Of a stretch of DNA of 64,000 bases, positions 53,058 through 64,000 are shown in pieces. The stretch's first letter is position 1. Every line of letters begins with the position of its first letter. Source of the stretch: Timema cristinae (lineage: Eukaryota > Arthropoda > Insecta > Phasmatodea > Timematidae). The stretch covers positions 1-64,000 of the forward strand of contig JBCFYV010000015.1 of the NCBI GenBank assembly GCA_039000515.1. Reading direction: 5' to 3'. Under the pieces are notes generated by a model. The model saw only the letters and a list, made by a program, of their open reading frames with translations, made no database searches and had not been told where the DNA came from. The translations under genes and the position numbers were made by a program.

Positions 53058-54354
53058 AATATAAACACAAAATAGTATTTTGACCATCCTATCCTAAAGC
53101 TGTAGTTTTTTTTTAGTGTTTATAATCTTCTAGAACTATAGGTAGAACTGTCCTCGAGCATATTTTCATTTAATACCAATATGTTCTCACGGATTAAAGC
53201 AGTAAAATACCTAGCTTTAAAAACATGTCACTTCATTTCATAATTGAATAATTTGATTTTAGCTTTTACCTGCTTATTTTTTGTTTTATTTTTTTACCAA
53301 GCAATCTTGAGTTAATATCAAATTGATCGGAGTATAAGCTTTACGACAACGGGTTAGAAAAATGCAATTGTTTATTAAGCTTTACACAAAGTTTACGTTA
53401 ATGTTACAACTAAACTATTGGTTCTGCAATCCACGAAGCCAAGAGTTTATTTGGTGAGATGGTGTTCCCTTCTCAACATAATCTTAGTTAACACGTTCTC
53501 CATAGTCAATGATAACGTAACTGGGTAACAATGCAGTCGGTGTTCTCGTAATTTTACATGTTTCTCTTCTTTCCTCTGTCTATATATTTCTACCTTGTAG
53601 CACTGCAGTCAGTGAACCCGGGATCTACAAGTTTATCTAATTACTCCTTTTCTACATATATGGTTCAATTTTATTTCGAACGGATATATCTGACAGCTAA
53701 AATAAGTTAGAAGATCTACTTTTCATATCCAGCCATTTAATCATGTGATCTGAAGCTGTCAATTTTTATTGGTGTTATTAATAGGGCAGGCCGCCACCGT
53801 GGTTCGGATTCCACGTTAAACTGTAGGTCCTTCATTTCATCTCACAATCGCCATACCATTACACATTAGCGTAAGTGCGTACAACCCGAACGGGTAGTAA
53901 GACGCGGTGCTAATAATAATAATAATAATATTAATAGGGCGCCTATAAAAATAACACTGATAATATAGTAGAATGTTATTAATGTTTACCCGATAAGGAT
54001 GGTTATTTAAAAGGTGCTCAGAAAAACAAGTTATAACCCTAACATATTACACATTTCCCCCACATATATTATCAACGTAACTGGTTAAGTTTGCAGACCG
54101 TTCGTTGTGAGTTACACGAGTAGTATGTACGATTATTTGTAGAGTAATTTACGAAATACCAAAAATTCTCAGTCTTGTTTTTGTCCTTGAAAGTTTTTAG
54201 GTTCTGTAAATAACCTACGGGAAGACCTTGTTTTAACTTTAATACATCAGAATGTGTAACTCACATACGTATGTTGGTTCGCAGAACCTTATTTGAACAT
54301 AATATACCCGTAGTCACCAAGGTCAGCTCTTTATATTGGTTTTGGGATTCTAGG
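53058..54354. other. gene-free sequence with a SINE-like remnant and (TAA)n
   Basis: GCCACCGTGGTTCGGATTCC near 53,791 is B-box-like and is followed by a repeat-type tail and (TAA)n at about 53,911-53,932. No gene. Confidence 0.45.
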
Positions 54355-56411
54355 GAGTAGTGTGTTCCTTGACGATCACAGATACCGTTGACCGGTCAAC
54401 ATGGTAGGCCTACAGCTTTCCGCCAACACCCTAAAAATGGGAGAGAAAAGTTACTAGCCTATTTTACAAATTTATAAGAATAAATATGTAAGTACTGTGA
54501 TGTTCTTAGAGGTAAGGTTATTTTGAACTGTATAAAAAAAATCTATGTTAAATGTCAACTAAAATCTAAAAAGATAATTTATATAACAAAACAATCAATT
54601 AGTCAAATTGCTTCAATTACATAATAAAAAACAATGGAAGAAATATGTTGTCAGTAAATAATACAAGTCCTAATATAAAATAAACTTATATACCTATATT
54701 AATTTTAATTTTAAATAACACATTACAAAAAACACACGAAAGCTCATTATTCTATTCAATCCAAGAATTTTAATTAGATGTTTCTTCTCGAAAAAAAACC
54801 CATTATGAACCATGTTTTTTTTGTAAATTTAGTAATAATAAATAGCATAGTCTTAAAAAAAGTATATTCACAATTTGGTATTAAATTTTCTGTTGCTGTA
54901 AATGTATCAGTGGAAGCCATAGTCGTGTTTCAGTATTTTCAATTTCCAACATAGGAAAGATATCTTGCCATACAACTTCCTATGAAAATATAAATATTTT
55001 ACGAAATTGTTCGTTAGAATAAGCCTAAAAGGTATCCTCTAAATCCCTAGCATGCCCCCGTTGAATCATCGCAACTTGATTAAGCTCCTCTTCAAAATTC
55101 TCGTAAATTACGTTTAAATACGCGACTTTTCGATAGTCAAGGAGCGCCATATCTTCTAGACAACACAAAACAATAATAACAGATGTCTGACATCTCTATT
55201 GCTCGTGCACGACGGGCCGGCGTAGCGCTATATATAAGGGGTAGGAGTAACGCAGAGGGCTGGTCGGGATATAGCTTTGGAGTTTCTCAAGCGCGGTCGT
55301 CCTAGCAAGCAAATAAACCCTCCTCCGTCTTTTCTCCTACTCGTTCTTGCATACGGGCCTTGTTGTTTTTCGGCAGATCTTAGGACGTATAGTAACGCTA
55401 CCAATGAAGCTCGGACACTACAGTGTGATACATTCATTTATATTCAATGTGTATTAACGCAACAAAACACAGGAATGTCAACCTAGTGTTTAATAGCAAA
55501 ATATGTGTATTTGTTTCATTTAGAGCCTTCCTTGGAGGAACTAAGGGCATCTCGACAAGTCTTCCCACCTTCAAGTTGCGAGACTCATTACCCCAGAAAC
55601 ACACTCCTGGGTCAACTCGAGGTCCAATTGTCTCAGGTAATGGTTATATGAATTGTACCCGTGACAAGCGGCCAATTGGCTCTTGTCTTCTAGAATTTGC
55701 AAGTGACTTAGATATCGATGTTCTGTAATCCCGGCCAAGCGTACTGAAGAGAAGGTTGTATAGAAATTGTATTATTTATTTATTAAAGGTGTTTACAGTG
55801 CCTGCTACGTGTTATAGTAGCTTAGATCAGACATTGTCAAAGTGATGTCCGCCAGGTTCGGCCAGGGAATCCATAGCATACCTTTATATATCTTATAATA
55901 TTGAATATAAAATGGTATATCACTGGTGTTCACTAAACACAATGGAGATGCCTTGCCATGTTAAAGCACGGCATAAAAATTGAGGCCCCAAAGTAGAGGG
56001 TTGGCCACGCCCCTTGTACTTACGACTTTAAAAAGGGCATTCTGGTATTCACTTTTAAATTTTAGTTTTTTCGTCACCTGGCACAAAGAACTTTCATAAA
56101 ATAGAACTGAAACATTTTATGCAATTTCCAACTAATTATTTGTGTGACTAAGCCTTTCCCGCTCTTTTTTCTAAAAAAAGTTATATGAATCCGTCTTGGT
56201 ATTGAATCAAACTTCATTTCTATTCTTCACATAAATTATCATTAATTATTAATTTACAAATATAATACATTTATTCATTACATTTTTACTATCATTCATT
56301 TAAATGTAAATTTCTGAAAGTGTACATTTATTATATTTTTCATTATTTTGTTTTTGTTTTTGCACTAAAAATGTATGAATAATTCATCCCTATACAATAC
56401 TATATTTATAT

Positions 56412-56469
<58 letters not shown>

Positions 56470-57183
56470 ATTTATCTCAATATTGTATCCTACATCAAGG
56501 TATCTTTGAAAAAAATGTTGTATGGTTACAGGGTCCACGTGATTAATAAGTTTTAGAAGCACTGGGTTAGATAATTTAATTTTAATAGATAATTAGAAGG
56601 TTAAGGGAGCCAAGGGAGACTCACAATTTTGCTAACTTGCCTTAACCTCATATCAAACCCGAGTTTCTTATATCAGTAGGAGAATACATCAATGATAGAG
56701 TCAATCAAATATTAAAAACTATTATTTTGTTAGATAAAATTGTTTTAGGTACCTAAGTAAGTGAGGACATTGTGTAAATAACAGGCCAGATTATACAATA
56801 ACACATATTTTCAATCGTTATTGTTTAATTAACAAAACGCCAAAGTCACGTCACCTAGAAAACGGGTTAGGGCCGGTCTTATGACTCCTGGATAAATATT
56901 AATCATTTCTATCTGGTGGATAAGTTAAAAGTGCGTCTTATGACTGCCATGTATCATTTATCTACCAGATAAAATATATTTATCCATCACATTTTTATCG
57001 GTAGGTTTAAGTACCTGATAACTTTTATCTGGAAGTTAAAATGCTCGTTGCCATAGTGACGCGTTGTTTTTAATGAGGCTTTGCCAATAAGAATCTGTTT
57101 TTAGTTTAAAATATTGGTTCACGTGTTTTGTAAGCACAGGCCCGGACTTAACTATAAAGTTAGAAAATTGGATTCACTTTTAT
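54355..57183 (+). repeat. 2.8 kb dispersed repeat, copy B
   Basis: Partner of 35,941-38,763. It includes the open 93-residue frame at 55,447-55,728 (same start, stop and length, a few substitutions such as GGPKG to GGTKG) and a longer (TA)n tract (about 56,408-56,464). Confidence 0.92.
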
Positions 57184-58925
57184 ATAAACTGACAAGCTAT
57201 TTGTAGTGTTATATTTATGTAAGAACAAATTATCAAAATGTGAGTACTATCAATTAAAGTTTGTAAACGTTGTACCCAACTATTGCCCACATTTTACCAG
57301 AAACCGAAATTAGTACAATTTTGATTCTGCGCCCACATGACCATAGATAAAGTATAGCACGTGACGCCATCTGTTTTCTCCATTGATCTATATAATATAA
57401 CTGGATGGACATCTGAGGCTGAAATTTTTAGCTGTCGTCTGCACATCATTGTGTAAGAAAGAGAGAAAGTTTCTGTTATCTCTTTCTCTCCTACACCCAT
57501 ACAAGGCAATGTGGTATTTTGACATAGTTAATTAAATTGATTGAATATATTAGATACATCAATGTGTTAATAATAAAATAAAATAAATATGTTAGTAAAA
57601 GCTTTGGAGAGTCTATAAAATTTCGAAATTGGTTAGTTATTCCTTTGAATAAGTTGATGTAGCCTTATATACATGATTTCTGAACGAAGCTCGAATTTAA
57701 GGCTTTATTTCGTACCAGAATCTTACACTTTATATTGCTTAGTTAGAATAAACGACCTTCCAGAAGAAAATCTTTACTTCCGTTATAAATGGACTATTAT
57801 TCTACCAGGATAGTTTTATGGTACGAGATAAATCTTTAAAGATTGGGATTATTACTAAATGCTGGGTTTAGTAGTTACCGTATTTCCTACAAACCTATAA
57901 CCTTAATTATCATTTGAACATAAGACTTATACACAAAGTATGTCATTCAAACAAATGTAATACAATTTTTAGCTAACTGGTTTCATTGTGGATATTGAAC
58001 TTTCAACATAATATGGTTTCTAAAAGCAGTATACAAAATATTAGCCAACATTTTTAAAAATGATATTATAATAATACTTTCTGCAAGCCTATTACCTAAG
58101 TGATAGGTTGAATCTATAGCAACTACACAAAGTTTGTCATTCAACAAATGTAATAAAGTTTTAAGATAACTTATTCATTATATTTATCGAACTTTTAATA
58201 TAATTGCTTATGGTTTCTGAAACCAATATCCAAGCTTGTTACCAACTTAAAATATAAATCTAGTCTTAGCAGACTGTAAACATTGATGATAACTACATAA
58301 TTATTTAAATATCTTAAAGATTGTATTCATATTTGTACAGTATTACCTGTAAAACTGAATTGTATATCCTTTAATGCAAATGTTTCTTCAGGAAAGTTTG
58401 ATATAAAACTTCACTATTTTCAAACCATAATATTTTTATTCATCAGAGACATGTTTTCGCATAAGAACATTGAAAGAAACCTTTAATTTGTCCCCACCCC
58501 CACCCCTCCATCCCCCGCAGTGTAGCAGACATTAATCTTGATACTCACGTTTTTGTCCTTGCAAATATGTATGTTTTTGTCCTTCTAGTTATAATATAGA
58601 GATCAATCATTTCCTCTCACTCGTTTAGCCGTCATTATCTAACAAATGCTGAGCATTTTCAACCATCGTGTTAACTTGATCTGTGCTCGATAAGTTGTAG
58701 CGTTATCAGCAAGGCTTATACTTATGCGCGAACCAGTAAAAACAGTACCAACCTTGCATGTTCTGAATAAAAATATATTTATCCTATAGATACCTATCTG
58801 GCAGATAAATTCAGTTCATAAAACGCGTAAAACATTAAAGTTGTCTGATAACTTGTATCTGGTAGATAACTTTAACCTCCCAATTGCAATACTTATCTGG
58901 TAGTCATGAGACATGCCCTTAGTGG
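56875..58925 (+). mobile_element. candidate 2 kb element with imperfect terminal inverted repeats
   Basis: The left arm begins near 56,871 (GGGCCGGTCTTATGACTCCTG) and the right arm, read on the minus strand from 58,925, begins GGGCATGTCTCATGACTACC. Both arms then carry GGATAA/AGATAA, a TTATGA.CTG word, and TATCTACCAGATAAA near a TATATTTAT run, over about 150 bp. No transposase frame is seen between them. It would be a non-autonomous DNA transposon or foldback element. A second left arm is part of the 2.8 kb repeat copy A. Confidence 0.5.
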
Positions 58926-59730
58926 TTAAAATCTACCGGTGTCATTGCTGGCTGCATCTATAATCATTAAGGCGTGTTGACACTCACTTCTCTATAGGCA
59001 GGCTCGCTCATTTGATCTCCTTTGTTCAAATCTTACTTCTCTCATGTAGATGCTATAGCAACCGAAAAGGCAGACGCGCCAACCCACAGTTAGGTTATCT
59101 TGATAGAACTACAGAGTCCGTAGCAATTTGAATGATAGAGAGAGAGAAATTGAATATAAATTAGTGAGTTAAATATTATCTGGGAAGTAATTTAAGGGGG
59201 TTAGTACTGTATTGTCGCTGGAGGAATAGAACAAATAATATGATGGGGATGGTGAGACCAGCTCTGAGATTGGAGTCTCGAACATTCACATGTTACAAAA
59301 ATATACTTTAATAATGTTCTTATTATTAATTACCAGTAATATCTTCAGATAAGAAGGAAGACATTTAACTGATATATGTGAATACTGATCTCAAATATAT
59401 AACACAATTATATGTGGCCTATAATATAAGAATAATAGTCGAAGACACAATTAAGTGTGAAAAAATAATAACAGTTTGTTAGGTTATATATTATTTGAGT
59501 ACATTTGTAAAGATCATTTTAAAGTTAGGCTGTTTAAAAATAAATAATTAAATAAGCAAAGTTTAAAATCATATTTTCAACAACGTGATTATTTAAGCAA
59601 ATTATATGTGATTTATTTATCTAATTATTTGTATTAATAAAAACCAAATAATGATGTGTGCATGTTTGTGTTTGTTAAGTTGTTACGAGAACATGAGGAG
59701 AGGGGGCCTCAAGAGGACATGGACCATCAG
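58926..59730. other. gene-free AT-rich sequence
   Basis: Short AGAG run at 59,136 and AT-rich stretches; nothing else is supported. Confidence 0.5.
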
Positions 59731-59850
59731 GGGGACCAGGAGCTAGAACACCTTGACATCGGGAGAGGAGACGGGTCTGCTGGAAACATAGGTGGTGAGG
59801 GGAACCAGTAGCTAGACTACCTTGACATCGGGAGAGGAGACGGGTTAGGT
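59731..59850. repeat. short tandem duplication at the end of the retroelement
   Basis: GACCAGGAGCTAGAACACC and CTTGACATCGGGAGAGGAGA occur twice, about 66 bases apart (59,736 and 59,802), next to the point where the BEL integrase ends. Confidence 0.75.
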
Positions 59851-59857
59851 TAGTTTT

Positions 59858-60595
59858 TTATGACTTGATACCAACCTCCCATAGTCCACCAAAATGTGGA
59901 GCTGAAGGTGAGTTAAAATTCCAAGTTATGCCTTGAACTGAAAGTTTATCTGTTACCACTTTGGTTTTGGTATGGGACTCTTGATGCCTTTTTAGTTCTG
60001 TAAAATAGCGCTTGGCACCTACAAAGTTTGTGCTAAAGTCGTTATAAATGTCTGAACACATACCACGAAGAGAAATAAACCGAATAACGGCATCAAGAAA
60101 GGACCTTGTGCTGAGGTCTGATAGCACCTTAAGGTGCACTGCCTAAGTTTTCAAGCAAACAAACAAACATAAATAAGCCATAAGCATCTTAGAATTCCTC
60201 AACTCAGATAAATTGATATGGAAGGTTCCTCCATAATCCACTATAACTCGGACAAATGGTCATTATTGCTACACACGCATCGCTGGGAGGTCCCCCATGA
60301 ATGGTTGGAGAGCAGGTGCCTTAATTCGAAAACATCTCATACACTTGAAGATCCGGGTTTTTATAACAGTGCGTGCTGAAATAATCCAATACTGGCCTTG
60401 AATGAGTGAGTGGGTTGTTGGAATTCCAGCATGAAAATGAGATATATGGTAGTGATCAACAATGATATCGCTGATGTGACTATTTTTTGGCAACAGGAGA
60501 GAATGTTTTGTCACATACCACAGTGAAGAGTGTCGCAAACGACCTCCTAACCTCAGTAGTCCCTCCTGGTCGAGAAATGGGTTTAGGCCACTCAC
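59858..60595 (-). pseudogene. BEL/Pao integrase, truncated
   Basis: The upstream zinc-binding part is H-x3-H with CMRC (HYHISHF..., FKCMRCFRIKAP). After a break of about 130 bases comes the core: KVLSDLSTRSFLDAVIRF, the second Asp near YNDFSTNFVGA (normally SDNGTNF), and the catalytic Glu in HFGGLWEVGIKS. The first core Asp is not visible and probably lies in the interrupted stretch. The sequence stops right after the Glu motif; no C-terminal part or LTR follows. Confidence 0.85.
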
Positions 60596-60960
60596 GCGGG
60601 CCCTTCTTTATTTCTTCAAGTTCTGACTCTAACACCTATTGTTGAACTTGTTTGATATATAACATGCGGGATGTCTTGAGCTCCTTGAACAACAATGGAC
60701 TTTTACAACGATCATGATTCTTTACTTTGGAGTTTTGAATAAACCGTGCTAAAAATTCGATGACTCGTTAAAGCTTTACCCATGATGAGAAGTGATTGAA
60801 GAGGTCACCCCACCAAGTATTAATTTCTGTACTAGACAGGTAACCTTTACAATCTATAGCTCAGGTACTTCTACATAGCAAGTCACCTCAGGGAGCTTAG
60901 GCCAACTACTAATGGGTTGTTTCAGCCAATCTGGTCATGTCCACCAGATGTGGAAATTTG

Positions 60961-61737
60961 TCAATTCTTCAGGATGCAAGCCTCTGGATGTAAGCCTCTG
61001 GATGCACAATCAGCCGGATTTGAATTAGTTGGGACATATTCCCAATGTTGTGCTGGTACTGCTGCTTGAATTTGGGCTACTCTGTTGGCAACGAATGTTT
61101 TCAAAAGATGTGGTGACGTTTGCATCCATGCAAAAAGTTGGTAGAATCTGACCAAGTATACACATTTGACACCTGTAAGCGTTGTTCAAGGTTCTGCTAC
61201 ACCCACTCCATAAGTGTAGCCAGGAGCTGAGCCCCACAAAGCTCAAGTCTAGGAAGAGATAAACTCTTAACCGGAGATACTCTTGACTTGGCGATAAGGT
61301 TGTTGACTTGAATTTCTCCATTACACGTAGTAATTCGAAGATAGATGACTGCTGCATATTCTTTGATAGATACATCACAAAATCCATGAAGATAACAATT
61401 AATAGCATCACTGGTGTGATATAAATCTGTTGATCTTGACATGTGTAAGAACATGAAAGTGTGAGAAAAACCTTTGCCATCCTTGTCCGAGCTATGGTGG
61501 AAATGGTTCATCCCAATTAAGTCTTAGGGTCCAAAAAGTCTGCATGAACGCCTTATCCCAGAACACCGCTGGAGATAGCCACCCCACAGGATCAAATATT
61601 CTAGCAATATTTGAGAGAACTGCACTCTTATTTACTGTAACCTCAGAGGGATATACATGATAAGAGAATGAATCTGATGTGGGGTCCCAATCCAACCCTA
61701 ATATCTTAATTACTTGATCTCCATCTTCTTCAAACAT
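60961..61737 (-). pseudogene. BEL/Pao connection and RNase H region
   Basis: KILGLDWDPTSDSFSYHV, then LSNIARIFDPVGWLSP and QTFWTLRLNWDEP are the typical BEL/Pao segment after reverse transcriptase. RNase H begins HGFCDVSIKEYAAVIYLR (Asp present), then SLPRLELCGAQLLA (Glu present) and, after a frame change, KTFVANRVAQIQ with NPADCASRG. A frameshift lies near 61,500. Confidence 0.85.
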
Positions 61738-61821
61738 GAGGGGAACTTCACGGTGTTCATTTGGTATCCCCTTTAATACTTCAGGGTGGTTGCTAGACCA
61801 TTTCGTGAGTTAGATGCCTCC

Positions 61822-62616
61822 TTAGCTTAGCAATTCAATCAACTCGGTTTGTAAACTGAGTGCATATTCCACTAAATCAGCACCACTGACTATGTCAACA
61901 ACAAAAATGTACCTACAAAGGACCTGGGCAGCACGATGGTAACGAGGTTTTTCATCAGAAGCGAGATGACGCAGGGATCGCATCACTGAGTAAGGAGCTG
62001 AAGATACACAATAGGTCACAGTACTCAATTGATATTCTTGAATCTGTTGATCAGGGGATTCGCGCCACAGTATTACCTGGTAATGTCGGTCATCCGGAAT
62101 GACAAGTATTTGTTGATACATCTTGCATATATCAGTTGTGAGCACAATGGGATAAAATCGAAAATTCACAAAAATTTCCACAATTTCCCTTTGCAGTTTG
62201 GGACCGTTCAATATTGTATCATTCAGTGATCTGCCCGATGATGTTGCTGCAAAAGCGTCAAATACTACTCTCAGTTAGGTGGTTGAACTAGATTCCTTGG
62301 ATACGCAATGATGTGGTATATAGTATTTAACGTTCTAGATCATTGATGGTTCAATGCGCTGCATGTGACCAAGTTCTTCATATTCCCTTAGAAATGTCAC
62401 ATACTGTTCCTTCACTTGTGGTTAACGAGATAAGCGTAGTTTCAGCAGAGCGAGTCTCTTGACTGCTTGTTGACGTGACTCTCCCAACTCTGGTTGTGCA
62501 TTCTTGAAAGGTAGCCGAACAAGGTATCTACCCTCATTGTCACGAGTGTGTGTTGTCACATAGTGGGCCTCACATATAGCTTCATTAGGGTCAATGTGGT
62601 TGGTCACGGGAATTTC
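61822..62616 (-). pseudogene. BEL/Pao reverse transcriptase, catalytic box mutated
   Basis: Reads RVVFDAFAATSSGRSLND, then LTTDICKMYQQI (motif A, Asp present) and YHRAAQVLCRYIFVVDIVSG. The active-site YVDD box is FVVD here: codon 61,897-61,899 is Val where the first catalytic Asp stands. Stops interrupt the region between 62,422 and 62,280. The frame is the same as the protease and gag parts, so damage upstream of 61.5 kb is mostly by nonsense changes. Confidence 0.85.
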
Positions 62617-63423
62617 TTACACCTCCCAAAAGTGGTGCAAAACACTGTCAAGTGATGGTTCAGTAGCAACAAAAAACGACGAGACACTAGAAGTTATAAG
62701 TTGTTGAGGTCCTACTCGCCCAATTATGATCCAGCCAAAGATGCTATGCAATCCCGAGGGACAATTAGATGAAGTTGAATACCACCCACCATCAAAGATC
62801 TCGGGATATACATCTGCACCTAAGAGAATATCAATTGGCCCTGGTACATGAAAATGAGGGTCAGCCAACTGAAGATGAGCAAACTCCTGAACCATATATT
62901 TAGAATGCATGGTTGATGGCATTCTCGATGTGATTTTACTTAGAATGATGGTCTCGGTGACAGACTGAGGTCCATAAACACCACATGGTTTCACCTCACA
63001 TATCACAACCCCCTTTTTGGTTTGCACAGTTGACTGAGAGATCCCTCTAAAAGGAATTTTCAAATTGTAACGGGGTAGACACAGCCGGTGAGCACAGTCT
63101 TAAGTAATAAATGATGATTGTGACGCACAATCTATCAACACACTAACCTTCTGATAAGCACCATGCCCATCCTTAGCTTGCACTACAGCGGTTCCCAACA
63201 ACACTGTAGTGAGGATCACAGAACTGGTCGTAAGTGAGGTTATGTGTTCACCCCGTGTTGAATGGCCTGTTGGATGAGCCTGATGGGTAGCATCCCCTTG
63301 CATATACCTACTGTCTCTCTGGGTGTGATCAATGTGAGAGCTGGTAAAACGTTGGTTTGAGCTAGAAGATCCTAGACCGCAAGTGTTAGTGGTGCCTTGA
63401 CTACCTGACCCTATGTGTAACAA
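62617..63423 (-). pseudogene. BEL/Pao aspartic protease region
   Basis: SVLIDCASQSSFIT contains the catalytic Asp of the retropepsin-like (DUF1758) domain. A TAA at 63,100-63,102 follows it in the same frame, after which LKIPFRGIS, IDILLGADVYPEI and LHSIFGWIIIGR continue. A second in-frame TAA ends the segment at 62,617. Confidence 0.85.
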
Positions 63424-64000
63424 TGTGTGATGATTTTAATTGCAGTGGGGACACTTGAACCTTGAGGAGCACTCCCTTACTTGGTGCGACTCCTTTAAAC
63501 AATTAAAACACAAATTATTTGACTTTACCCAATCCCAGCGTTGTATCGCTGCCTTGCTCGTGAACACTGGACACTTATAAACACTTTGGCTAGCTTGAAA
63601 CACAGTGCAGTGACCTTGATTTGAGTTAACATAAAATTATCTTCTCACTCCAACAGGTGACTTCAGTGATCCTTCCATTCTCCTGTTGGTTGTTATATGT
63701 CTAGTACTCGCGCTAGTTGAGAGTGTTAGACCTTGATTTGCAGATGACAGTGCTTTGCATTGATTTTCAAGAAATTCCAAAAGTTGATCATAACTTGGTA
63801 ATTTGGTAGCCGTGTACGCAAGCTCAAGCATCAGTCGTGTCTCTCTATCTAACTTGCTCAGTGTCAAGTTTAGTAAGATAAAACTACACTCACAAACTGG
63901 AAACTTTAACACATTTAGTGCACCCAAGTTCTCCTCGAATGTATCCACTAACGCCCTTAAGTTCTGTGGTGACCTTGAGGTTAGACCCGGGAAATGCATT
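63424..64000 (-). pseudogene. BEL/Pao gag, C-terminal part with zinc knuckle; runs off the window
   Basis: LRALVDTFEENLGALNVLKF, then KLDRETRLMLELAYTATKLP and LLEFLENQCKAL are typical of the BEL/Pao gag (DUF1759) region. A zinc-binding stretch follows: NLCFNCLKESHQVRECSS and RFKCPHCN, then HHTLLH, with an in-frame TAA between the last two. The 5' end of gag and the LTR lie beyond 64,000. Confidence 0.85.

Noticed and set aside
57294..57509. 71-residue minus-strand frame inside the candidate TIR element
   Set aside because: No recognisable domain and no promoter; too short to be a transposase.

Overview
The window is repeat-rich, AT-rich metazoan DNA with no operons or bacterial signals. The protein families present (protein-primed family B DNA polymerases of the Polinton/Maverick type, a BEL/Pao retrotransposon, tRNA-derived SINE heads, GT-AG introns) point to an invertebrate; the species cannot be told from the sequence.

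Layout. (1) Bases 1 to about 19,850 are a low-accuracy block in which neighbouring bases have been smeared into homopolymers. Through the noise one can still see several tandem-repeat arrays (3.2-9.8 kb) and, from about 15.5 kb, a garbled copy of the element that follows in clean sequence. (2) 15.5-35.7 kb holds head-to-tail copies of one Polinton-like element. The best unit (23,314-35,708, about 12.4 kb) carries on the minus strand a DDE integrase, two short genes of Polinton type, an A32/FtsK-type packaging ATPase, a short conserved protein, a dUTPase and a family B DNA polymerase. A divergent promoter separates these from two or three small plus-strand reading frames. The left unit shares the layout but lacks about 4.9 kb (most of the polymerase and the dUTPase). 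No capsid, penton or adenain-like protease gene is recognisable in clean sequence. (3) 35.9-38.8 kb and 54.3-57.2 kb are two copies of one 2.8 kb dispersed repeat. (4) 41.9-49.9 kb holds a second, different Polinton-type polymerase on the plus strand, with a TATA box, four exons at its 5' end and a decayed 3' body. (5) 50-53 kb contains SINE and minisatellite arrays and a small TATA/CCAAT-driven gene with an N-terminal membrane segment. (6) 59.9-64 kb is a decayed BEL/Pao gag-pol on the minus strand that runs out of the window.

How it fits together. In an intact Polinton-like element the polymerase (protein-primed replication), the integrase (insertion) and the packaging ATPase (virion assembly) form one mobile, virus-like unit; here every copy is broken. 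Both polymerases have lost catalytic aspartates, and the first also has a deleted palm motif A and a five-copy, 271-bp tandem amplification of its motif B segment. Notable structural points are a polymerase start codon made by splicing (A|TG across the junction, same in both copies), a plus-strand transcript in which an intron sits between a stop codon and the next ATG, a dUTPase inside the element, and junctions that show how the tandem copies were joined.
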